NCBI RefSeq assembly: GCF_002753895.1 | Contig: NZ_NJER01000003.1 | Span: forward strand, 62,001 to 126,000 | Reading direction: 5' to 3' | Length of the DNA: 64,000 bases | Origin: Halobacteriovorax sp. JY17 | Lineage (GTDB): Bacteria > Bdellovibrionota > Bacteriovoracia > Bacteriovoracales > Bacteriovoracaceae | Part shown: piece after piece, positions 24,586 to 33,957 of the stretch | How positions within the stretch are numbered: the first letter of the stretch is position 1 | How the letters are laid out: every line of letters starts with the position of its first letter | The notes under the pieces: generated by a model | What the model was told of the DNA's origin: nothing | What the model saw: the letters and a program-made list of their open reading frames with translations, nothing else | Database searches by the model: none | Translations under genes and position numbers: made by a program

Positions 24586-26561
24586 TCATCTTCCTCTGTC
24601 GTTTCTTCTTTCTTTAATGCTGCCGCATCCCTTATTTTCTTCTCTTGAAGATAAATTCGCCTCGCTTCCTCTTTATCTTCTTTTTCATATTTTGCGTACA
24701 ATTCAGGCTCATACTTCTTCATGTAAGTCTCTACAACATTTCGAACAACTGGAGCGGCTGCCCCAGAGCCTGAACAACCATGCTCAACAACTGTGGCAAC
24801 TGCAACTTTTGGATTATCAAATGGCGCAAAAGCAACAAATATTCCATGATGCCTGTCTTTGTATGGCATATCTACGCATCTAGAAAATAATTCTTTCTTA
24901 GACATTGATCTTACTTGAGATGTTCCAGACTTACCGGCCATTCTAATTCCACGCCCTCTATACCACCACGCAGTCCCTTTTCTGTGATTTACTACTTGAT
25001 AGAGGCCTTTCTTTACGTGCTCTAAAGTCTCAGGACTTACAGTAACTGTATTAACAACTTTAGTAGAAAACTTTTTCTTAATTGTTCCATCACTTGAAAA
25101 GATCTCCTTAATCAAATGAGGTTGCAAGAGTTTACCACCATTAGCAATCGTTGCGTAGGCCATTGCAAGCTGTATTGGAGTTGCTAGAACATAAGATTGC
25201 CCGATAACACATGAAAGAGTTTCACCTTTTTGCCAAGGCTCACCAGTCTTCTTTAACTTCCATTCTTTATTTGGAAGAAGACCTGGAATCTCTCTAGCAA
25301 GAGGCACTCCTGTTCTCGTACTAAAACCAAATTGCTTTGCGTACTTGTAAAGAATATCTATATCAAGTTTTGTTGCAATTTTATAAAAATAAACGTCAAC
25401 AGATCTTCTTAGGGCCTTATAAACATCAGTTAAGCCGTGACCGTTTCTCTTCCAGTCGTGAAAAACTCTACGACCAAGTCTAAATGTCGGAGGACACATA
25501 ATTTCTTGAGTTGGGTTAATTAATTTTTCTTCAAGAGCCGCGATAGCAGTAAATGTTTTAAAAGTTGATCCCGGGGAGTAATGCTCTTGAATAGTTCTAT
25601 CTGTCATTGGTTTATATTCATCTTGACTGAGCTTCTTCCAATATTTTGCTGTTAGTCCCCTAGAAAACTCAGTTGGATCAAAACTAGGTCTAGAGACCAT
25701 CGCAAGTATTTCTCCCGTGTTAACATCCACAGCAACTGTTGCGCCGACTTTTCCTTCAAGAGAGTCATACGCCGTTTTCTGCATGTCTCTATCAATTGTA
25801 AGACGAATATTATTCCCAGGAGTCGCTGGCTTATTTTCAATTCCAGCAAAGAGATTCTTCCCGCCAATCAATCTCTTCATTCTTCCTCTAGCATCAACTT
25901 CCATGAATTGATAACCATCTTCTCCACGAAGCTCTAAATCAAAATTCTTCTCAATTCCCGCCTGCCCAATAAAGTCACCAAGCTTATAGTTATAGTGATC
26001 TCTTTCTCTATAAGTTGGAATTTGCTGCTGAGAGATTTCAGAAATATACCCTAGGGCATGACTCCCTATTTCTTTATCTGCATATTCTCTAGAAATAAAT
26101 GTTTGAACACTAACTCCTGGCATTTTTGAGTTTTCTGTTTCGATAACAGCAACTTCTTTTCTAGATATATTCTTCTTTATAATAATTGGGCGATATCTTG
26201 CTTGATAAGAGTTCTTTCTCAAAATTCCTTTTACAGATTTCTGACTCATTCCTAAAATCTTTGCTAGCTTTGCAAGAGTTTCTTTCTTATTTGTTAAATA
26301 CTGCGGAACGATTATGGCATCAAAACGAGGAACGTTTTGAACGAGTAATTGATTATTCCTTGAGAAAATCATTCCTCGCGGAGCCTTTACTGTTTCCTTT
26401 CTAAGACGATTTTGAACAGAGTACTTATAAAACTCATCACCTTTATAAATCTGAAGATACCACAGCCTTATCAATATAATAATGAAGCACGCAACAACGA
26501 TATTGAATATGAGTTCAGCTCTCCCTTTGTGGGAGCGTACGATGTCATCTTCACCAAACAT
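24582..26561 (-). CDS. mrdA: penicillin-binding protein 2 (elongasome transpeptidase)
   Basis: Class B PBP of about 659 aa. One N-terminal transmembrane helix (about residues 18-36), a pedestal domain, then the transpeptidase domain with SxxK (Ser332-Thr-Phe-Lys335 in SPGSTFK), SVD (387-389) and KSGT (544-547). It cross-links side-wall peptidoglycan as the partner of RodA. I start at ATG 26561, which shares a base with the mreD stop (TAATG) and has a GGAGA site; an ATG at 26603 lies within mreD. The C-terminal tail is highly charged and ends in a run of Glu. Confidence 0.95.
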   Translation of the reverse strand: MFGEDDIVRSHKGRAELIFNIVVACFIIILIRLWYLQIYKGDEFYKYSVQNRLRKETVKAPRGMIFSRNNQLLVQNVPRFDAIIVPQYLTNKKETLAKLAKILGMSQKSVKGILRKNSYQARYRPIIIKKNISRKEVAVIETENSKMPGVSVQTFISREYADKEIGSHALGYISEISQQQIPTYRERDHYNYKLGDFIGQAGIEKNFDLELRGEDGYQFMEVDARGRMKRLIGGKNLFAGIENKPATPGNNIRLTIDRDMQKTAYDSLEGKVGATVAVDVNTGEILAMVSRPSFDPTEFSRGLTAKYWKKLSQDEYKPMTDRTIQEHYSPGSTFKTFTAIAALEEKLINPTQEIMCPPTFRLGRRVFHDWKRNGHGLTDVYKALRRSVDVYFYKIATKLDIDILYKYAKQFGFSTRTGVPLAREIPGLLPNKEWKLKKTGEPWQKGETLSCVIGQSYVLATPIQLAMAYATIANGGKLLQPHLIKEIFSSDGTIKKKFSTKVVNTVTVSPETLEHVKKGLYQVVNHRKGTAWWYRGRGIRMAGKSGTSQVRSMSKKELFSRCVDMPYKDRHHGIFVAFAPFDNPKVAVATVVEHGCSGSGAAAPVVRNVVETYMKKYEPELYAKYEKEDKEEARRIYLQEKKIRDAAALKKEETTEEDE

Positions 26562-27094
26562 TAAACATCTTCTCCAAGCATTCCTTCGCCACCTGTCTTC
26601 CAAATTTTATCTAAAATCGCAAAGAAGAATGGAGCCAGTAATGAAATCACAATACTCTCAGGAACAAATCGCCACATTTTTTCAACAATAAGTGTAAAGC
26701 TATTCGTCTTTAGATAGAAAAGTGATGAAACAATCACAAACCAGATAAGTTGGAATATTTGGGTTACAGTAATAGTAATAATTGCAGAAGAGAAATGTAA
26801 GACATCTCTTAAGTAGGAAATTACAATACATATAAAAACGCCTGCAATTGTACCTAACTCCCACCCTTCGATTGAGAAAAATGAATGAAAGTATTGAACG
26901 ATTAATATTAGGACAGCAAGAAATGGCGTTTCTAATTTAAAACCAAGATAGAGTACTATTAAAATATTAAATGGAATTATATATTTTTGAACTCCAAAAG
27001 CAGGAAGAAGAGCTGTCGACACAATCTCCAAAACAATTAAAATCAATAGTGTAATAATTAGAGGTATTATTAAGTCTTTAAATTGAGTTCTCAC
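26561..27094 (-). CDS. mreD: MreD rod-shape-determining membrane protein
   Basis: A 177-aa protein with about five to six hydrophobic helices. It is recognised mainly by size, hydrophobicity and position between mreC and mrdA. MreD is an inner-membrane scaffold of the elongasome. It overlaps mreC by 4 bp. The C-terminal hydrophilic end EDV overlaps the mrdA start. Confidence 0.85.
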   Translation of the reverse strand: MRTQFKDLIIPLIITLLILIVLEIVSTALLPAFGVQKYIIPFNILIVLYLGFKLETPFLAVLILIVQYFHSFFSIEGWELGTIAGVFICIVISYLRDVLHFSSAIITITVTQIFQLIWFVIVSSLFYLKTNSFTLIVEKMWRFVPESIVISLLAPFFFAILDKIWKTGGEGMLGEDV

Positions 27095-27996
27095 TTATCC
27101 TTCCCCTCAGAATTACTATCGAGAGCATTCCACTCAAGGTCTTTCTTTTCATCACTATCGGAAACTAGAACAATAACTTCCTCTAATTTTCCAAAGTTAA
27201 CACTTGGAGCAATGGTCACATCTTGTGTCATCCCGTAAGACTCTCTCTCAATCCTAGAGACATTCCCAATGAGAATTCCCTTAGGATAAAGATTTCCCAA
27301 CCCCGAAGTTAAAATTTCATCATTTAAAATAATAGGTTCCGTTCTCTTCACATACTTCATCAAACACTGGCGGTCAGAATCTCCTTCAACAATTCCATGG
27401 GCCCTTACTCTTTTCACAAGGGCGTCCACTCTATTATTGGGATCTAAAATTGTGAGAACATCAGCAAAGTGATCAGTAAGTCTATAAATAAACCCAACAA
27501 GCCCTTCTCCAGTCACAACTGTTGACTGAAGTTTTAAACCATCAACTAATCCTTTATTAATCCTAAGAACTCTAAAATCACTTGAAGCATCGCGAGCAAC
27601 AACTTGAGCAAGAATTTTCTTATAAGGTAGCTCCACTCCAAAATCTAGGAGTTTCTTCAAACGAACATTCTCAAGTTCCATTTCTCGAAAAGAAAAAACC
27701 TTGCTATTCATCTCTGATAATTTAGTTTTTAATTGTTCATTATCTTTAGATGCATTTACGTTAGCGATATAGTTTTCAAAAACTGAATTGAAACTAGTTT
27801 GTACGAAAGTTACACTTTTTTGAATGGGAGCAAAGAAATCTATCATTACATTTTCAAAAGCACTTGTTCTGTGCTGCGCAAAGTCTTTAGTAGAAATACC
27901 GTATAACGCAACTGCACAAACCAAGACATTGAGTATAATCTTCGTTTTCTGCCCCTCTCCTTCACCAATTCTCACTTGGTCCATCCTTGAGTTCAT
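27091..27996 (-). CDS. mreC: MreC rod-shape-determining protein
   Basis: A 301-aa bitopic protein. One helix lies at about residues 20-38, then a coiled coil (about 70-115) and the beta-domain with ARDASSDFRVLRINKGLVDGL, VTGEGLVGFI and TSGLGNLYPKGILIG, typical of MreC. It activates PBP2-RodA in the periplasm. First gene of the operon here; mreB is not in this neighbourhood of the window. The short divergent gap to the PpiD-like gene (130 bp) must hold promoters for both. Confidence 0.92.
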   Translation of the reverse strand: MNSRMDQVRIGEGEGQKTKIILNVLVCAVALYGISTKDFAQHRTSAFENVMIDFFAPIQKSVTFVQTSFNSVFENYIANVNASKDNEQLKTKLSEMNSKVFSFREMELENVRLKKLLDFGVELPYKKILAQVVARDASSDFRVLRINKGLVDGLKLQSTVVTGEGLVGFIYRLTDHFADVLTILDPNNRVDALVKRVRAHGIVEGDSDRQCLMKYVKRTEPIILNDEILTSGLGNLYPKGILIGNVSRIERESYGMTQDVTIAPSVNFGKLEEVIVLVSDSDEKKDLEWNALDSNSEGKDK

Positions 27997-28126
27997 TATT
28001 TTTTAAAGAGAAGTCCTATAAAGAGTAACTAATTAAGCTTCAACTGCCAATAATCTTTACGGATTTAATAAGTCCGTGGAATAATATGGCACCTAAGAAA
28101 ATAAATTATTAAAAGGATTTTGCACT

Positions 28127-29614
28127 ATGTCTGAAAATGAAACTACTCCAAAAAAATCTTCAAGTATTTTTGTGACTATCTTCATTGGTTTAATTGTTGT
28201 CTCTTTCATGTTCACTGGATATCAAAGTATGACAACATCTCCTAACTCTGTGGCCAAGGTTGGCGACGAATTAGTAAAAGTTGAAGATTACCAAAGAGAG
28301 TACAATAGACAGTTAGAGTTTTTCCGCGGCCTATTTGGTGGTAAAGACCTAACAACTCAACAGATTCAACAATTTCGAATCAAAGAAACAGCACTTAGAA
28401 ATTTAATCCAAGGTAAGCTTACCCTTATTTTTGGAGATAGAATTGGCGTAATTCCAAGTACAGAAGAAGTTAAGGCTGAAATAAAGAAACTTCCTTACTT
28501 CCAAGTAAATGGTCAATTTAGCATCAAACTTTACAAAGACCTTCTAGCTGCGAATAGAATGAATCCTACTCAATTCGAAGAAAGTATCATTGATCAAATA
28601 AGAGGAGTAAGCGCTGACTCACTTTTCTCTTCAATGCCTATCTCAAATTCATACTTTAAAGATAGCAATGAGTTTAAAAATCAAAAGATTCAGGCAAATA
28701 TCATTGAAATAGACAAAGAAAGTCTAAGAAAGGATATAAAAGTAACTAAAGAAGAAGTTACAACATATCTTGCAGATGAAACGAATGCCAATAGAGTAAA
28801 ATCACTATTTACTGATAGAAAAGCATCTCTAGATCAACAAGAACAAGTTAAAGCTAGACATATACTTTTTAAAACGGATGACAAAAATGAAAAGCAAAAG
28901 CTTAAGGCCATCACAACACTTAGAAATAAACTGACAAAGAAAAACTTTATCTCTGAAGCTAAGAAACATACTGAAGAGGCCGCAGGAAAAGCAACTGGTG
29001 GAGATCTAAAATGGTTCCCAAGAGGTGCAATGGTTCCTGAATTTGATAGCGTTGCTTTTTCAATGAAGCCGGGAACAATATCTAAGCCAGTCAAAACTGC
29101 TTTTGGATACCATATTATTTTTGTTGAAGATAAGAAAGAAGCAAAAGTTGCAACTTTAGAAGAGTTTCAAAACCAGCTTGCGACCGAACTTATAAGAAAG
29201 AGTAAGAATGTAGAGGTCGAAGCCCTTGCCATGAAAGTAAAAGAAGAAGTGATGAGCGCAGCAAATTCTTCAAAGAAGCTAGGTACTCTAAAGAAAAAAT
29301 ATGGACTTAAAGTCGAAACGGCAAAAGAAATCAATAAGCTAGATGGATCTTCTGGCCAAATTCAGCTAGAAGCTACAAATTTAAATGAAATCTTCAAATC
29401 CGGTCTTGAGCAAGACAAACTCTATACTTTCGATAGAGCCAGCAATATTGTCGTTGTAAAATCATCTAAATTTGATAATAAAGACTCAGCAAGCGAGAAA
29501 GAGATAGAGGAGAACAATGCTTCTCTTAAGAATATCCTTTCGAAGAAGCTCAAGCAGGAAGTTTTAAAAGATCTTGAGGCTAACGTATCAATTAAAGATT
29601 TTGGCGTTCTATAA
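28127..29614 (+). CDS. PpiD/SurA-like membrane-anchored peptidyl-prolyl isomerase
   Basis: A 495-aa periplasmic chaperone with one N-terminal membrane helix (about residues 13-33), a SurA-N-type helical region with VGDELVKVEDYQREYNRQ, and a parvulin domain (about 240-335: QVKARHILF, GGDLKWFPRGAMVPEFD, TAFGYHIIFV). The C-terminal part is helical and charged. The architecture matches PpiD, which assists proteins emerging from SecYEG. An AAGGA site precedes the ATG. A ferredoxin gene follows after 15 bp. Confidence 0.88.
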   Translation: MSENETTPKKSSSIFVTIFIGLIVVSFMFTGYQSMTTSPNSVAKVGDELVKVEDYQREYNRQLEFFRGLFGGKDLTTQQIQQFRIKETALRNLIQGKLTLIFGDRIGVIPSTEEVKAEIKKLPYFQVNGQFSIKLYKDLLAANRMNPTQFEESIIDQIRGVSADSLFSSMPISNSYFKDSNEFKNQKIQANIIEIDKESLRKDIKVTKEEVTTYLADETNANRVKSLFTDRKASLDQQEQVKARHILFKTDDKNEKQKLKAITTLRNKLTKKNFISEAKKHTEEAAGKATGGDLKWFPRGAMVPEFDSVAFSMKPGTISKPVKTAFGYHIIFVEDKKEAKVATLEEFQNQLATELIRKSKNVEVEALAMKVKEEVMSAANSSKKLGTLKKKYGLKVETAKEINKLDGSSGQIQLEATNLNEIFKSGLEQDKLYTFDRASNIVVVKSSKFDNKDSASEKEIEENNASLKNILSKKLKQEVLKDLEANVSIKDFGVL

Positions 29615-29629
29615 GTATTAGGAGAAGTA

Positions 29630-29863
29630 ATGGCAGACAAATCAGCAAAATGGGATTTAAACGTAAACGGAAAGTTCTATGTTGATGACCAATGTATTGC
29701 CTGTGATGCCTGTATTATGGAAGCTGAAGACTTTTTTGAAATGAACGATGACGATGGTCACGCGTTTGTAAAAAAACAACCAAGTAATGATGAAGAGCTA
29801 GAGATGTGTATCTCGGCCCTTGAAGCATGTCCAGTTGAGGCCATAGGTGCCGACGGCGAATAA
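29630..29863 (+). CDS. single-cluster ferredoxin
   Basis: A 77-aa acidic ferredoxin. One cluster motif is seen: CIACDAC near residues 21-27 and the closing Cys-Pro in EACPVEAIG. A further Cys (MCISALEAC) lies just before and could form the second disulfide seen in mono-cluster ferredoxins. It would bind one [4Fe-4S] cluster and carry single electrons in the cytoplasm. GGAGAAG precedes the ATG. A terminator follows. Confidence 0.9.
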   Translation: MADKSAKWDLNVNGKFYVDDQCIACDACIMEAEDFFEMNDDDGHAFVKKQPSNDEELEMCISALEACPVEAIGADGE

Positions 29864-29872
29864 AATATAATG

Positions 29873-29900
29873 AGGGATAGTTCAGCTATCCCTTTTTATT
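29873..29900 (+). terminator. rho-independent terminator of ppiD-like/ferredoxin operon
   Basis: Stem AGGGATAG (29873-29880) with CTATCCCT (29886-29893), 5-base loop, then TTTTATT. Confidence 0.9.
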
Positions 29901-29974
29901 GTCCTAAGTGCTCTTTCAATTTTAAAATTTTATCTTCATAATAAATTTAATTATCAATTCAACTAGGATGAATT

Positions 29975-31231
29975 ATGAAATATATTGTTTATATAGCGAT
30001 TCTTACTTTTCTAGCATCATGCTCAACCAACAAGCCTTATCATATCACTGAAAATAGAGAGAATAGTAAACTTCAAGAAGCTAAGCCATACATTCTTTTA
30101 ATCTCACTTGATGGCTACAGATGGGACTATACCAAAAAGTATCAACCAAAGTTTCTCTCCCATTTTAAAAAGACCGGTGCTTCAGTCAAAAGCCTAAGAC
30201 CATCTTTTCCAACTAAGACTTTCCCCAATCACCTGTCTCTTGCGACAGGTAGATATCCAATGAAACATGGAATTGTTGGAAATAGCTTCTATGCTCCAAC
30301 AATGCGCGAGGACTATTCTTTAAAAAATAAGAAAGCGGTTACTGACCCTAGATTTTATACTGCAAAACCAATTTGGGTTTTGGCCGAAGAACAAAGCCTC
30401 CTCTCTGCTACATATTTCTGGCCAGGCTCTGAAGCTAAAATAGATGGAGTTCTTCCGAGTTACTATCTAACTTACAAACACGACACCCCACATGATGAGA
30501 GAATAAATACTATTTTAGAATGGTTTAAACTTCCACCAAAGAAGAGGCCACATCTTGCCACATTATATTTCTCAGACGTAGATAGTGCCGGCCATAAATA
30601 CGGGCCAGATTCAAAAGAAGTAAAACTTGCAATCGAGAAAGTAGATCAATCGATTGAAAAACTAAGTAATGAATTAGAGAAGTTAAAATTACCAATTAAT
30701 ATTATAATTGTATCCGATCATGGAATGGCCAAAGTAGATCCAGCTAAATTTGAGATCATTGCCGATAATGAACTTAAAGAAGAAATTGAATTAAGCTACA
30801 AAGTTGTGGGGAGTGGTCCACTTGTTCAATTCTACAAGAATGACCAACCTCAAATTAGTCCTTCCTCTCTGCTTGAAAGAATTAACGAAAAAGCAGAACA
30901 CTTTAAATGTTACTCTAAAAACAAAACTCCAAAGAAACTAAACTTTAGAGGAAGTGACAGAATTGGTGATTTCGCATGTATAGCAAATAAAGATTGGTCC
31001 ATCGGCCTATCTAAAGGTCATCTTCCTAAAGGAAATCATGGTTGGTCGCAATTTGATGGAATGGACATGCATGCAATCCTTTATGCAAAGGGGCCACTCT
31101 TTAAAAATTCATTTGAGCAAGAAACCATTAACAATATCGATCTCTTCCCACTTCTTGCAAAAACTCTAGGTCTAAAAGTTGATGTAGAAATAGATGGGGA
31201 CCTTAAAAACTCTATCAAACTTCTAAAATAA
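29975..31231 (+). CDS. nucleotide pyrophosphatase/phosphodiesterase (ENPP-like) lipoprotein
   Basis: A 418-aa alkaline-phosphatase-superfamily enzyme with a lipoprotein signal (LTFLASC, Cys16). Metal and catalytic residues: ISLDGYRWDY (Asp), PTKTFPNH (nucleophile Thr in KTFPN), YFSDVDSAGHKYGP (Asp and His), VSDHGM (Asp-His) and GNHGW (His). Homologues hydrolyse extracellular nucleotides or phosphodiesters. Located in the outer or inner membrane facing the periplasm, it could scavenge nucleotides. Monocistronic with a strong terminator. Confidence 0.9.
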   Translation: MKYIVYIAILTFLASCSTNKPYHITENRENSKLQEAKPYILLISLDGYRWDYTKKYQPKFLSHFKKTGASVKSLRPSFPTKTFPNHLSLATGRYPMKHGIVGNSFYAPTMREDYSLKNKKAVTDPRFYTAKPIWVLAEEQSLLSATYFWPGSEAKIDGVLPSYYLTYKHDTPHDERINTILEWFKLPPKKRPHLATLYFSDVDSAGHKYGPDSKEVKLAIEKVDQSIEKLSNELEKLKLPINIIIVSDHGMAKVDPAKFEIIADNELKEEIELSYKVVGSGPLVQFYKNDQPQISPSSLLERINEKAEHFKCYSKNKTPKKLNFRGSDRIGDFACIANKDWSIGLSKGHLPKGNHGWSQFDGMDMHAILYAKGPLFKNSFEQETINNIDLFPLLAKTLGLKVDVEIDGDLKNSIKLLK

Positions 31232-31265
31232 AAAAGGGGCACTAGAAAAACTAGTGCCCCTTATA
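31231..31265. terminator. bidirectional terminator between the ENPP lipoprotein and flgE
   Basis: Ten-bp perfect stem GGGGCACTAG (31236-31245) with CTAGTGCCCC (31251-31260), A5 loop. The A-run before it gives a strong T-tract for leftward transcripts (flagellar operon end); the T-tract for rightward transcripts is weaker. Confidence 0.88.
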
Positions 31266-31289
31266 TAATCTTTAGGAGAGATTAATTAA

Positions 31290-32570
31290 TTATCTTTTGA
31301 TATTAAGAACCTGTTGTAACATCTCATCTGCAGTCGTTAGCGTCTTCGCATTCGCCTGGAAGTTTCTCTGAGCCGTCATCAATCCAACAAATTCATTCGC
31401 AATATCCACGTTTGAAAGTTCAATTGACTTAGAAAGAACTTCACCTCGTCCAGACTCACCAGGTTTCCCCATTGCTGCTTCACCAGAGTTTCTAGATTCT
31501 TTCATAAGGTTCTTACCGACTTTGAATAATCCTTCATTATTCTCAAACTTTGCTACTGCAATTTGAGAAATATCTCTAGACTCGCCGTTGTCATACACAG
31601 CAGTTAAAATACCCGCATCATTGAATGACATAGAAGCGAGTGTAGCCGCTGAGAAACCATCCTGAGAGTGCCTAGCGATAGCTGAAGACGATCCATACTG
31701 AGTCGACGCTCCAAGACCTTCTCCACCCTCAGCAATTGAATCACCAAAGTTGAATGTAATTTTTTGATCTGGCGCAGCCCCTTTATTAAAGTTAAATGAA
31801 TTACTTCCTTCAACTTCTTCTTGTAGCTGTCCTTTATTATTGAAGATAATATTACCTTGGGCCATTTCAGAAAACTTACCTGGCTCCCCACCCTCAACGT
31901 CAGCCCCATCAACTACTGCTCTATACGTCCATTGATTGTCACCTGTTTTATTGTAGTACATAGTGACAAGTCTAGCCGTACCTATATTATCATATACTGT
32001 TACAGAATTTGAAAAGTTAGAAGTTGCATCAGGATCTGCAATGTTAAACTCTCTAATTTCTGCTCTTGAATCGAGGTTTAAATTAAAGTTTACTTTTTCG
32101 GAAGCTTGAGCTGGAATTGTCGTACTTCCAAGTTTAACTGGAGCTTCTTTATTAGTTATCTTACCTGTTTCATCTGCTTCAAATCCAACAACTTGATATC
32201 CATCAGTATTAACAAGCTCACCCTCTTTGTTAAAGTGAAATGAACCATCTCTTGTGAAACCTTTTCCAAATGGAGCATTAACTTTAAAGAAACCATCACC
32301 GTTAACAGCAAGGTCAGTAATATTATCAGTTCTTGCAACATCACCTTGAGTCATTAATGTTTTAATGTGAGCAAGTTTTGTACCCGCACCAAATTGATCA
32401 CCACCATCAATACCTTTTAGAGAAGTTGCAAGCACATCTTGAAACTCTGCTCTTGAAGATTTGAAACCATTAGTACCAGCGTTGGCAATGTTATCACCAA
32501 TAACACCCATACCCTGTCCAACAGCGTTTAAACCAGTTACACCAATGTTAAATGAACGTAAAATTCCCAT
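31290..32570 (-). CDS. flgE: flagellar hook protein FlgE
   Basis: A 426-aa hook subunit. N-terminal rod/hook signature SFNIGVTGLNAVGQGM, then DNIANAGTNGFKSSRAEFQD. The middle has NGDGFFKV and FTRDGSFHF. The C-terminal block has SNVDIANEFVGLMTAQRNFQANAKTL. It polymerises into the flexible hook between rod and filament, exported by the flagellar type III system. Last gene of the operon; a GGAGGG site precedes the ATG, and a strong terminator follows. Confidence 0.95.
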   Translation of the reverse strand: MGILRSFNIGVTGLNAVGQGMGVIGDNIANAGTNGFKSSRAEFQDVLATSLKGIDGGDQFGAGTKLAHIKTLMTQGDVARTDNITDLAVNGDGFFKVNAPFGKGFTRDGSFHFNKEGELVNTDGYQVVGFEADETGKITNKEAPVKLGSTTIPAQASEKVNFNLNLDSRAEIREFNIADPDATSNFSNSVTVYDNIGTARLVTMYYNKTGDNQWTYRAVVDGADVEGGEPGKFSEMAQGNIIFNNKGQLQEEVEGSNSFNFNKGAAPDQKITFNFGDSIAEGGEGLGASTQYGSSSAIARHSQDGFSAATLASMSFNDAGILTAVYDNGESRDISQIAVAKFENNEGLFKVGKNLMKESRNSGEAAMGKPGESGRGEVLSKSIELSNVDIANEFVGLMTAQRNFQANAKTLTTADEMLQQVLNIKR

Positions 32571-32681
32571 GAAGTCCCTCCTAGACCTTGTATTAAATAA
32601 GAATATTTTTCGAAGGGTGTTTAGTAACTACAGACTAAACACAAGGCTTCCGGAAAGGACCAGCCATCAATCTTAAAATAC

Positions 32682-33092
32682 TTAAACGATTACCGTCGAA
32701 TCAATCTTGGTAAATACGTTTTCTAAAATATTATTTTTATCTATCGCCGTAACAATTCTATTCTTTGGAACGTCGACAATATAAGCGGCCTTATCTGTTA
32801 TTACTAACGAATCTTGGCCACCTTTTTCTTTTAACTTCGCCATTGCGCCCTTCAACTTGAAGAACTCATCTGAATCCATTGATAAATTTCTTTCTTGTAA
32901 TCTCTTAGCAGCATGAGTTGAGAGTTGAATCCCATGCTCTTTTCGCGTTTGATCAACTTGATCTTGAAGCAGGGCCTTAAACTCATCACCAGTTTTTCCC
33001 TGTCCAATTTTATTTTCTAAGTTAACTTTCTTATCCGAAGGTATCTTCGATACATTTGGAATTAGAATATTGTTAACGTTTGTATTTGCCAT
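32682..33092 (-). CDS. flagellar operon protein, TIGR02530-like
   Basis: A 136-aa protein of the small family found between flgD and flgE in many flagellar operons. The core is FSTHAAKRL-like: STHAAKRLQERNLSMDSDE, then KEKGGQDSLVITDKAAYIVDV and RIVTAID. Function is unproven; it is thought to aid hook assembly. Position 13 bp after flgD supports the assignment. A 111-bp gap separates it from flgE. Confidence 0.85.
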   Translation of the reverse strand: MANTNVNNILIPNVSKIPSDKKVNLENKIGQGKTGDEFKALLQDQVDQTRKEHGIQLSTHAAKRLQERNLSMDSDEFFKLKGAMAKLKEKGGQDSLVITDKAAYIVDVPKNRIVTAIDKNNILENVFTKIDSTVIV

Positions 33093-33105
33093 TTATTTTT
33101 GTCTC

Positions 33106-33957
33106 TTAGTTGACTTGCGACTCTATATTATTATAAGCCTGTGCAGCATTTTTCTTCAAGCCAGGAATATTTTTCACCTGTGCGTTATTTGCACCTTTTG
33201 CTAGTGCAAAACTTTCAACATCTCTAAGAAAAACTTTCTTTCCACGATCTAATTCTAATACTGCCTCACCATTTTCAAAATGAACACCAGTAACTAGTCC
33301 TGTAGATTTTGTTTCACCTTTAAACTTATTCATTGATTCATCATAAGCAGTAACATCAATTCTATAGTCACCTTTTACTGCAGGAGCACCGTCTAATTGC
33401 ATTCCATCCCAATTAACAGACTGACTTCCTTCTCCCATTGATTCTTTTTCAATTTGAGAAATTAATTGGTTCTTACTATCATAAATTCTTACTAAAATAT
33501 TCTTGGCCGATTTATTTAAATGAAACGGAAGTGTTGTGCTTCTACTTACTCCATCGTACTTAACCGACGTTCCTTTTGACATGACCTCTTTTCCAATAAA
33601 GCTTGCGGCCATAAATTTACTTTCAGTTGTATCATTCTTTTGCATACCATCCATTTTTGTATTCATGTTGGTAAGTTGTTCTAGTTGTGAAAATTGAGCA
33701 AGGTCTGCTGCAAATTGTTTCTGATCCATTGGTTTCATTGGATCCTGGTTAGCAAGCTGGTGAGAAAGCAATTTCATAAAACCGTCTTTACCAAGTTTAT
33801 TATGTTCTTTAGGATCAACAAATTTTTGGTCAGGTCTAATTCCCGCCATATCATTTAGCTGATCACCAACATTTTGTTTTCTTTTATTATTACTAGATTT
33901 TTTAAGTGCTATACCATTGAATGGATTTGCCACTTGTGGTCTTCCGATCTCGGCCAT
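33106..33957 (-). CDS. flgD: flagellar hook cap protein FlgD
   Basis: A 283-aa hook-capping scaffold. The N-terminal LGKDGFMKLLSHQLANQDPMKPMDQKQ region (split here by residues 55-80) and FAADLAQFSQLEQLTNMN are diagnostic. The C-terminal half has the FlgD immunoglobulin-like region with the WDGMQLDGAPAVKGDYRI block. Its start overlaps the fliK stop (TAATG). Confidence 0.93.
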   Translation of the reverse strand: MAEIGRPQVANPFNGIALKKSSNNKRKQNVGDQLNDMAGIRPDQKFVDPKEHNKLGKDGFMKLLSHQLANQDPMKPMDQKQFAADLAQFSQLEQLTNMNTKMDGMQKNDTTESKFMAASFIGKEVMSKGTSVKYDGVSRSTTLPFHLNKSAKNILVRIYDSKNQLISQIEKESMGEGSQSVNWDGMQLDGAPAVKGDYRIDVTAYDESMNKFKGETKSTGLVTGVHFENGEAVLELDRGKKVFLRDVESFALAKGANNAQVKNIPGLKKNAAQAYNNIESQVN